Source: an uncultured Acidobacteriota bacterium (GTDB lineage: Bacteria > Acidobacteriota > Blastocatellia > Pyrinomonadales > Pyrinomonadaceae). Taken from it: a stretch of DNA of 11,489 bases. The translations under genes were made by a program, and so were the position numbers. Of this stretch, positions 6,129 through 11,489 are shown in pieces (positions within the stretch are counted from its first letter, which is position 1; each line of letters starts with the position of its first letter). The notes under the pieces are model-generated. The model was given only the letters and a program-made list of their open reading frames with translations, ran no database searches and had not been told where the DNA came from. The DNA lies in NCBI GenBank assembly GCA_902826505.1, contig CADEFG010000060.1, positions 1-11,489 on the forward strand. The letters run 5' to 3'.

Positions 6129-8799
6129 ATTCTTCCAGTTTTTCGAATTTTTCCGCAACCCGTTTCATTTTGTCCGTTTCTTCCGGCACAAGTAAATTTT
6201 CCGCGCCGTAATCGCGCCAAATCTTGACGGATCTTTTGTAAAATTCGCGTGATTTTCCGCGGTCGATGTCCCCGATTTTTTCAAAGGTTTCGGCAAACGA
6301 AAACGCCGCTATCAAATCTGACCGGTTTTTGTCCAACACATTCTGCAATTTTTTTGATAAATCGATCAGTTGCTCGACGGCTTTTTCTTTTTCGCCGGAA
6401 GCAACGTAAAAATCGGCGATTTCAAAAAAATAAGGCTGGCTTTCAAAGATGCTTCCCGCGTCGTTTTCGTCCTGTTTGATATTTTGCCGGCAAAACTCCT
6501 CGCCTTCGCTGAAATATTGACGGGCTTCGCTCTTTTTGCCGAGCCTGGCAGCCATCTTTCCGGCAAAAACCGTATAGAAACATTTGGAATAGAGCAGGTT
6601 TCCGTATTCGGGAATTTCACGCCTTTTCAAACCTTCGTCCACCAAATTAACAGCAGTCAAATAGGCATCCATCGCCGCTTGAAAATCGTTTTGTTTTTCG
6701 TAGATGACCGCAATGTCTTCAAAATTGCTGACGACCCGCCGAAAATTGCCGACCACCGCCGCATTCTCGATAAAAACCTGTTTGGCGATTTCCGCCGAAC
6801 TGCGAAAAATCTCGATCGCTTTTTCGGGTTCGCCCGCGCCGTTCGTCAACCAGCCTTTGATAAAATGCAGCCGCGCAAATTCGGCGCGCGCTTCCGGTGA
6901 AGTGTTTTTCGGCGTTTGCTTTTCGATTGCCTGTTCAATGATTTCGACGCCTTTCCGGTAATTTTCAACCGCTTCCGTCCGCCGACCGAACAACAGATTT
7001 TTGTCGCCAAACCAGCCGTACATCGCGGCGAGATTGGCGTAGTTCGACGGATTTTCAGGCTCGATTTTAATCATCGCCTGGCGATTCTCGACTGCTGCCC
7101 AACCGATTTGAAACATTTCTTCGCGCCGGTTAGTGTTGTGCAAGGCTTCGATATGACGCATCTGCGCGATATAAATTTTGTGTCTAATTTCCGCATTGTG
7201 CGGATTTTTTTGCAGAATCTTTTGATAGATCGCTTCGGATTTTTCGAGATTTTCAATTGCCCTTTCAAATTCCCGAAATGACCAAATCTGAATGTTTGCA
7301 AGTTTTGTATAGGACTCGGCGAGTTCGGTAAGCAAAACCGTATCGTTTGTTTCCTCGCTGGCGAGCGAATCGAGCAACGCGACGCTTTTTTCTGCCAAAG
7401 CCTTTTGCACCGTGACGTTGCCGGGAATTTTCGCGAGCGAATCGTTTGTTTCATTCATCAGCGATCTGGCGACGCTCCGAATTTCCGTCAGGCGTTTTTC
7501 CGCTTTTTGACGTTCACGCGTCGCGACAATTCCCTGCCACACGGCAAAACCCGAAACCGACAAAATAATCATCGTCATCAGCAAGCCGGCAAAAACGCCC
7601 TGCCGGTGTCTTGTAACGAATTTCGAGAAACGATAAAACGTCCGGTCGGCAGTTGCCGCGACGGGCAAACCCGCTAAATGCCGACGAATATCTTCCGATA
7701 ATTCCTGCGCCGATTGATAGCGCCGTTCGGGTTCTTTGCGGAGCGCTTTCAATACGATATTGTCTAAATCGCCGCGGAGCGATTTTGGATTTTGGATTTT
7801 GGATTTTGGATTAGCCGTTTGTCCTTTGTCCTTTGTCCTTTGTCCTTCGTTTTCCGACGTGACGGTTTCTGCCATTTGCAAAGAACGACTGACAACGGAC
7901 GACGGACGCGCGGGTTCGTCGGTCAAAATCTGCTTGACGATTTCCTGATAATCCCGGCTGTTTGACTGAAACGGGCGCTGACCGCTGAGAAGTTCGTAAA
8001 GCACGACGCCCAAACTAAAGACATCGGAAGTGGTCGTGATCGGCAAACCATTCAATTGTTCGGGGCTGGCGTATTCGGGCGTCAACATTCGCGCTTGTGT
8101 GACGGTGGGTTCAAAACCTGCGGGATTGAGCAATTTAGCGATGCCGAAATCAAGCAATTTCGGCATTCCGTCCTTTGTGACCAAAATGTTCGAAGGCTTT
8201 AAATCGCGATGAACGATCAAATTTTGATGCGCGTACTGTACAGCCGAACAGATTTGGCGGAACAGCTCCAAACGCTCTTTGATATCAAATTGATGCCGGT
8301 CGCAAAAATGCGTGATCGAAACGCCTTCGACATATTCCATCACAAAATACGGCAACCCGTCGGCGGTCGTTCCGCCGTCGAGAAGCCGGGCGATATTCGG
8401 ATGTTCGAGCCGCCCGAGGATTTGCCGTTCAAGCTGAAAGCGCGAAATCACCGCGTCGGTATCCATGCCGCGCTTGATCAGTTTAACGGCGAAATTTTTC
8501 CCGAAATCAGCTTTTTCGGCGCGAAACACCGTGCCCATGCCGCCCGTCCCGATTATTTCAAGCAGTTTGTAACTGCCGATTCGCGCGCCGACCAGCGTGT
8601 TTCCCTGAAAACCGAATTCGACCGCGACGGGAGCGGCAATAAAATTCTCGGCTTTTTCGTGCGAAGCCAGTAATTCGCGGACTTCCGAACGCACAAAATC
8701 ATGTTGTCCGGCGAGAATCGCTTCGCGGTCGGCAGCCGGCAAACCGAGCGTTTGAGAAAAAATTTCCTTGATTTTTAACCAATCGGCTTTTTGCATCAT
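6127..8799 (-). CDS. Transmembrane Ser/Thr protein kinase with TPR-repeat C-terminal half
   Basis: This 890-residue Hanks-type kinase (numbering from the ATG at 8799) phosphorylates Ser/Thr on unknown partners. A short N-terminal helical segment (DWLKIKEIF at 7-15) is typical of the family. The kinase domain covers about 76-375 and is complete: glycine loop GTGGMG (84-89), FAVKLI with Lys106, alpha-C Glu124, HRDLKPSN (197-204, catalytic Asp199), DFG (217-219), SPE (245-247) and SDVFSLGVVLYEL (258-270). Residues about 299-340 are an enlarged loop made by DNA heptamer repeats. One transmembrane helix lies at about 402-421, followed by a coiled-coil-like stretch and helical TPR-type repeats (about 490-830), probably outside the cytoplasm. 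The start is uncertain: a TTG at 8835 and ATGs at 8814 and 8796 are also in frame, but 8799 best fits the family. It follows a TIGR02999-type sigma gene, a common pairing in Acidobacteriota. Confidence 0.93.
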   Translation of the reverse strand: MMQKADWLKIKEIFSQTLGLPAADREAILAGQHDFVRSEVRELLASHEKAENFIAAPVAVEFGFQGNTLVGARIGSYKLLEIIGTGGMGTVFRAEKADFGKNFAVKLIKRGMDTDAVISRFQLERQILGRLEHPNIARLLDGGTTADGLPYFVMEYVEGVSITHFCDRHQFDIKERLELFRQICSAVQYAHQNLIVHRDLKPSNILVTKDGMPKLLDFGIAKLLNPAGFEPTVTQARMLTPEYASPEQLNGLPITTTSDVFSLGVVLYELLSGQRPFQSNSRDYQEIVKQILTDEPARPSSVVSRSLQMAETVTSENEGQRTKDKGQTANPKSKIQNPKSLRGDLDNIVLKALRKEPERRYQSAQELSEDIRRHLAGLPVAATADRTFYRFSKFVTRHRQGVFAGLLMTMIILSVSGFAVWQGIVATRERQKAEKRLTEIRSVARSLMNETNDSLAKIPGNVTVQKALAEKSVALLDSLASEETNDTVLLTELAESYTKLANIQIWSFREFERAIENLEKSEAIYQKILQKNPHNAEIRHKIYIAQMRHIEALHNTNRREEMFQIGWAAVENRQAMIKIEPENPSNYANLAAMYGWFGDKNLLFGRRTEAVENYRKGVEIIEQAIEKQTPKNTSPEARAEFARLHFIKGWLTNGAGEPEKAIEIFRSSAEIAKQVFIENAAVVGNFRRVVSNFEDIAVIYEKQNDFQAAMDAYLTAVNLVDEGLKRREIPEYGNLLYSKCFYTVFAGKMAARLGKKSEARQYFSEGEEFCRQNIKQDENDAGSIFESQPYFFEIADFYVASGEKEKAVEQLIDLSKKLQNVLDKNRSDLIAAFSFAETFEKIGDIDRGKSREFYKRSVKIWRDYGAENLLVPEETDKMKRVAEKFEKLEE
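7781..7911. repeat. Three different heptamer tandem repeats inside the kinase gene
   Basis: GATTTTG is repeated four times plus a partial unit (7781-7812). TTTGTCC is repeated four times exactly (7818-7845), followed by decayed units. A third, degenerate series GACAACG, GACGACG, GACGCGC runs at about 7884-7911. All have a 7-bp period. Because 7 is not a multiple of 3, the arrays are read in three frames and give 7-residue protein repeats such as NPKSKIQ-NPKS and GQRTKDK-GQT. The stretch stays open and corresponds to kinase residues about 299-340, just before the conserved LRGDLDNIVLKAL. Confidence 0.9.
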
Positions 8800-8803
8800 T
8801 TTG

Positions 8804-8913
8804 GTCAGAACCATCGGCGGTAACGGATGGCTCAACTAACTGCACTTGTTTGATTTCCTTGAAAAGTCCTGGTTGATACTGATAAACCGTCCGCTGCCGC
8901 CGATGGTTTTGAC
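8804..8913. repeat. 29-bp imperfect inverted repeat abutting the kinase start codon
   Basis: Bases 8804-8832 and the reverse complement of 8885-8913 match at 24 of 29 positions, all five differences being transitions. The 52-nt spacer contains the only good Shine-Dalgarno in the leader (AAGGAA, complement of 8855-8860). The inner core AACCATCGGCGG is identical in both arms. The left arm ends 4 nt before the ATG at 8799. In the kinase mRNA the arms could form a long hairpin right in front of the start codon. Confidence 0.75.
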
Positions 8914-8951
8914 TTACCCAATATAAAACGCGGCTTTTATTTGTATTTTTT

Positions 8952-9500
8952 TCAAACGCCGTTTATTTTGCGATGCAGCCACGCTCGCGCAAATGTCCAT
9001 TCGCGGAAAACACTGGCGGTCGAAATCTGCAAAACCGCTGCCGTCTCTTCAAAGGTCAGACCGGCAAAATAACGCAATTCGACAATCCGCGTTTGCAATT
9101 CATCAAGCGCGGCAAGCTCCTCGAGCGCAAGTTCCAAATCGAGTAAAGATTCATTAAGCTGAACCGGAATCGTTTCGGCATTATCAAGCGTGATTTTGAC
9201 CCCGTCACGTTTTTGCGCGTGTCGCTCGCGGGCGTGGTCAACCAAGATCCGTCGCATCGCCTGGGCGGCGACGCCAAAAAACTGCCCGCGATTTTCCCAA
9301 TCGACCGAATGCTGGTTGACTAATTTCAGATAGGCTTCGTGAACGAGTGCGGTGGTCGGTAAAGTTACGGCGTATTCCTGCTGCAAAATATTTCGCGCGA
9401 CACGGCGCAATTCGTCATAAACAATCGGCAAAAGCTCATCCAAAGCCGCTTTTTTACCGCTTTGCAAATCCTGCAAAAGCCGCGTTACTTTTTGTGTCAT
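8952..9500 (-). CDS. ECF sigma factor of the TIGR02999 (acidobacterial sigma-70_X6) type
   Basis: The start is set at the ATG at 9500 (182 residues), because the protein then begins like the family (MTQKVTRLLQDLQSGKKAAL) with about the usual length. A TTG at 9536 would add 12 unrelated residues. Family marks are DELLPIVYDELRRVA (21-35), LPTTALVHEAYLKL (47-60) and RGQFFGVAAQAMRRILVDHA (71-90) in region 2, and DELQTRIVELRYFAGLTFEE (133-152) plus a helix-turn-helix near 149-172 in region 4. The second helix reads STASVFREW, where relatives usually have a Thr-Val-Lys/Arg-Arg-Asp/Glu-Trp pattern. No anti-sigma gene is adjacent. Instead the kinase starts 150 nt downstream on the same strand, as is common for this sigma type, so phosphorylation or dosage may control it. 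No Shine-Dalgarno is visible before 9500. The identification is firm and the target genes are unknown. Confidence 0.92.
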   Translation of the reverse strand: MTQKVTRLLQDLQSGKKAALDELLPIVYDELRRVARNILQQEYAVTLPTTALVHEAYLKLVNQHSVDWENRGQFFGVAAQAMRRILVDHARERHAQKRDGVKITLDNAETIPVQLNESLLDLELALEELAALDELQTRIVELRYFAGLTFEETAAVLQISTASVFREWTFARAWLHRKINGV

Positions 9501-9526
9501 AAATATTTTCGGGGTGACTTTGAAAA

Positions 9527-9558
9527 ATTTTACCAAAACTTCCGCGTTTATGTATAGA
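9527..9558. promoter_or_regulatory. Possible back-to-back divergent promoters sharing the same DNA
   Basis: On the plus strand TTTACC (9529-9534), 18 bp and TATAGA (9553-9558) could drive the gene at 9588. On the minus strand TATACA (9556-9551), 18 bp and TGG-TAAAAT (an extended -10, 9535-9527) could drive the sigma gene. Each -35 overlaps the other -10, so only one polymerase could bind at a time. The hexamers match consensus moderately, so this is tentative. Confidence 0.3.
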
Positions 9559-9587
9559 GAATAAATTTTACGGGAGTTTCATCAATT

Positions 9588-10850
9588 ATGAATCGGATAA
9601 TTTCAGTTTTTTTGATTTTAACAGTCGCGGCGTTGCCAACTTTTGCAGATTACAAAATTTCCCAACAAACCACGATTGGAAATATCACGACCGAAAACAC
9701 GACCCATGCCAGAGGCGTGCGTGAGCGCCGGGAATCAAAAATAGATTTTGGAGGCGACCCCAAAAAGGCGGCGATGATGGCTCAGATGATGCCGAATTTC
9801 ATCACAATTACGCAATGTGACTTAAAGCAAGACGTGACCTTGAGCGAGGCAAAAAAGTCATATTTCGTTGATTACTACGACTGGTCGAGCCTCTCGCCCG
9901 ATAAACAAAAACGTCGTCCGAATCAAAAAATCGTGATCAAGGGAACCGCAACCGTTTCAGCCTTAGTGACGGATTCGGGCAAAACTCAGACGATCTTTGG
10001 TTTTCAGGCAAAATGGCTGAAATATGTGCTGACTTTTGAAAGTTCGGCGGATTCTTGCGACGGCAGAAAGAATGTTAGGTTTGAGCAGGAAGGCTGGTTT
10101 GTAAATCTGTCGCTGACACGTGATTCCTGCAATCAGCCGAGAATTCCGGGCGGCGCGGGCGGTTGTCGTCCGAAAGTGATTATCAGGGAAATGCAAAACC
10201 CCGGATTTTTTCTCGAAGGCACGACAAAGACTTTTGAAAACAATCAACTGCAAGGAACTTCCAACCTCACAACGACCGCACTTTCCAAAGCCACCCTCGA
10301 TCAGGCATTGTTCGAAATTCCCGCAAATTGGACGGAAGTCGATGCGCTTTCCGAGTTAATGCCGGGATTTTTCAATAAAGCGACGGATAATTCGGCAACG
10401 ACGATTATTAACGACGCCCGCAACAACAAGGTTTTGAAAACCGTGGCAATTGATTATTTTTCGGGCAATTCTTCCAAAATTAACCAAGACGAATTGCGTG
10501 GCTATATTTCAAATAAAATTTCCGCTGCCGGAATGAGCGGCTTTCCGGTAAATTCACAAGCTGAAATATCTTCGGGAAGATTTGCCAATGTCATCGGGGT
10601 CGAACTCAAAAAGGTCAAAGAATCGGGCGCGAGCAAAATCGGCGGACTTTTCGGCAAAGTGACCGGCACCGACGATGCCGCCAAAATCGGTGATTCCGAA
10701 GCCGAAATTGTCATCACGATCTACGGCAATGACGGAAAAACCGTCGTCGCGAGTATGACCGCGACCGAAAAAGTAAAAGGTAAGGCAAATGACGCCGTCA
10801 AAGCCGCCATCGACCGGATATTGGGCGGTCTGCTGGAAAAAATCAAGTAA
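9588..10850 (+). CDS. Secreted two-domain protein of unknown function (DUF4412-like N-terminal half)
   Basis: This 420-residue product has a signal peptide (hydrophobic 4-17, cleavage near TFA-DY after 20). GGGAG lies 11 nt before the ATG at 9588. Residues about 22-250 look like a DUF4412-type beta domain: YKISQQTTIGN near the mature start, a VRERRESKIDF strand (44-54), ITITQCDLKQ (72-81), and the closing motif LFEIPANWTEV (241-251). Cys77, 157, 181 and 193 could form disulfides. A second domain (about 280-418) contains KTVAIDYFSGN (284-294), then strands and Gly/Lys-rich segments ending in an amphipathic helix. It recalls CsgG/LpoB-like or GNA-type periplasmic proteins, but I cannot assign it. 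The gene is divergent from the TIGR02999 sigma gene, and the next secreted gene follows 89 nt later without a terminator. Control by that sigma/kinase pair is possible but unproven. Confidence 0.75.
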   Translation: MNRIISVFLILTVAALPTFADYKISQQTTIGNITTENTTHARGVRERRESKIDFGGDPKKAAMMAQMMPNFITITQCDLKQDVTLSEAKKSYFVDYYDWSSLSPDKQKRRPNQKIVIKGTATVSALVTDSGKTQTIFGFQAKWLKYVLTFESSADSCDGRKNVRFEQEGWFVNLSLTRDSCNQPRIPGGAGGCRPKVIIREMQNPGFFLEGTTKTFENNQLQGTSNLTTTALSKATLDQALFEIPANWTEVDALSELMPGFFNKATDNSATTIINDARNNKVLKTVAIDYFSGNSSKINQDELRGYISNKISAAGMSGFPVNSQAEISSGRFANVIGVELKKVKESGASKIGGLFGKVTGTDDAAKIGDSEAEIVITIYGNDGKTVVASMTATEKVKGKANDAVKAAIDRILGGLLEKIK

Positions 10851-10907
10851 AGATCCGAATGGTCTGTCGCAAGCGACGAATTTACCCCCAACGATAAACC
10901 CTCCGCA

Positions 10908-10926
10908 ACCGCAGATGGTTCTAACC
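10908..10926 (+). repeat. Third copy of the kinase start-region motif, upstream of the gene at 10940
   Basis: These 19 nt match the sequence directly before the kinase ATG (minus strand 8821-8803) at 17 of 19 positions, consensus ACCGCMGATGGTTCTRACC. In both places the motif is on the sense strand and close upstream of a start codon (3 nt and 13 nt away). The other kinase-leader arm (8894-8913) is a related copy in inverted orientation. Confidence 0.5.
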
Positions 10927-10939
10927 GGGATTACAAACG

Positions 10940-11489
10940 ATGAAACAAATTTCTACGATATCTTTAATCATTCTGATGTGTGTCAATGGCATTTCGATTT
11001 TTGCCCAACGCCAAATTGCCAATACGCCGCCGCCCGAACCGAAATTGACGACGGTGGAAAGCACGAATCCGGTCGAGACGTTTGCCAAAAAAGGTTTGCC
11101 CGAAGCCTTTATTATCGGCAGAAATCGTTCGGATGAGCTGGCGGCGTGGCTTGCCAGAGAAATCTCGAAATATGACGATCAATCGCTTGCGATCCTGATT
11201 GCTGCTCTGCAAAAAGCCGGATTTTATATCATCGACCAAAATCAAAAGATTCTTTACAAACCGACGGCGACTTACGATATGGAGATGGCTTTTTATGATT
11301 TTGAGGTGGTCGGAATGCTCAAAACTTCCGCCACCGGCGCGACCACGGCGATCAAAAAATTAGCCGAGGTGATCTCTCAAAACGACCGCCGAATTCCCGC
11401 CGAACCGCTTGGAAGATCGATCTTAAAAGATTTGCAAACTGCCCGCGCGTCAGAGGACGGACGACTGCATTTTGACGCGAACTTGATTT
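10940..11489 (+). CDS. Secreted protein of unknown function, C-terminus beyond the window
   Basis: The frame is open from the ATG at 10940 to the right edge (183 codons), so the gene is partial. A weak GGGA lies 9 nt before the ATG. Residues 1-22 form a signal peptide (hydrophobic 7-20, cleavage near IFA-QR), so the product is exported. The mature N-terminus is a Pro-rich linker (NTPPPEPK, 28-35). It is followed by a mostly helical region with a repeated style of amphipathic helices (LAAWLAREISKYDDQSLAIL near 67-86, ATTAIKKLAEVIS near 133-145). I recognise no family and see no catalytic motif. It follows another secreted gene by 89 nt on the same strand with no terminator, so they probably share a transcript and perhaps an envelope function. 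Confidence 0.7.
   Translation, partial: MKQISTISLIILMCVNGISIFAQRQIANTPPPEPKLTTVESTNPVETFAKKGLPEAFIIGRNRSDELAAWLAREISKYDDQSLAILIAALQKAGFYIIDQNQKILYKPTATYDMEMAFYDFEVVGMLKTSATGATTAIKKLAEVISQNDRRIPAEPLGRSILKDLQTARASEDGRLHFDANLI

Noticed and set aside
6370..8673. Several plus-strand ORFs of 70-176 codons opposite the kinase gene
   Set aside because: The minus-strand kinase and TPR sequence is unmistakable. The antisense ORFs show no family pattern and are expected from its codon use.
8952..9536. TTG start at 9536 for the TIGR02999-type sigma factor
   Set aside because: The added 12 residues overlap the likely promoter and do not fit the family. The ATG at 9500 gives the usual length and N-terminus.
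10865..10880. Small palindrome TCGC-AA-GCGA between the two secreted genes as a terminator
   Set aside because: The stem is 4 bp with a 2-nt loop and no T-run follows, so it would not terminate transcription.

Overview
The window looks like a chromosomal segment of an Acidobacteriota bacterium, most likely class Blastocatellia (Pyrinomonadaceae-like). This is inferred from the mix of a C25-type peptidase with its typical N-terminal module, an ECF sigma factor of the TIGR02999 type directly upstream of a large kinase-TM-TPR protein, and many secreted proteins whose signal peptides end in AFAQ or VNAQ, all at moderate GC with AT-rich intergenic DNA. I see no rRNA, tRNA, CRISPR array, transposase, integrase or phage gene.

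Layout from left to right. Bases 1-1281 (minus) hold the N-terminal 427 codons of a secreted C25-family peptidase, whose catalytic part lies beyond the left edge. Its upstream DNA (1282-1481) carries a good sigma-70-type promoter and an operator-like palindrome. Bases 1482-3027 (minus) hold a two-gene unit, an ECF sigma factor followed 2 nt later by a membrane anti-sigma-like protein ending in a PDZ domain, closed by a strong terminator. Bases 3202-4733 (minus) hold two secreted proteins in tandem, one of unknown function and one LolA-like. Bases 4907-6072 (plus) hold trmL (tRNA wobble 2'-O-methyltransferase) and a secreted double-BON protein, each followed by a hairpin terminator. Bases 6127-9500 (minus) hold the TIGR02999-type ECF sigma factor and the 890-residue Ser/Thr kinase. 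Bases 9588-11489 (plus) hold two secreted proteins of unknown function, the second cut by the right edge.

The window contains two separate signalling modules. In the first, an ECF sigma factor is probably held by a single-pass anti-sigma protein whose periplasmic end is a PDZ domain. In the second, an ECF sigma factor without an anti-sigma gene is paired with a transmembrane kinase whose TPR half probably faces out of the cytoplasm. The divergent secreted genes at 9588 onward may belong to the second regulon.

The most unusual feature is a set of short-period repeats. Tandem heptamers occur at 3122-3203 (as an inverted pair), at 4871-4905 (directly before trmL), and at 7781-7911, where three different heptamers lie inside the kinase coding sequence and are translated as part of an enlarged loop. 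A 29-bp imperfect inverted repeat abuts the kinase start codon, and a 19-nt copy of one arm recurs just before the gene at 10940. These look like mobile or expanding short tandem repeats, similar in kind to cyanobacterial STRR heptamers, plus a possible regulatory motif. I see no complete new defence or biosynthetic system.
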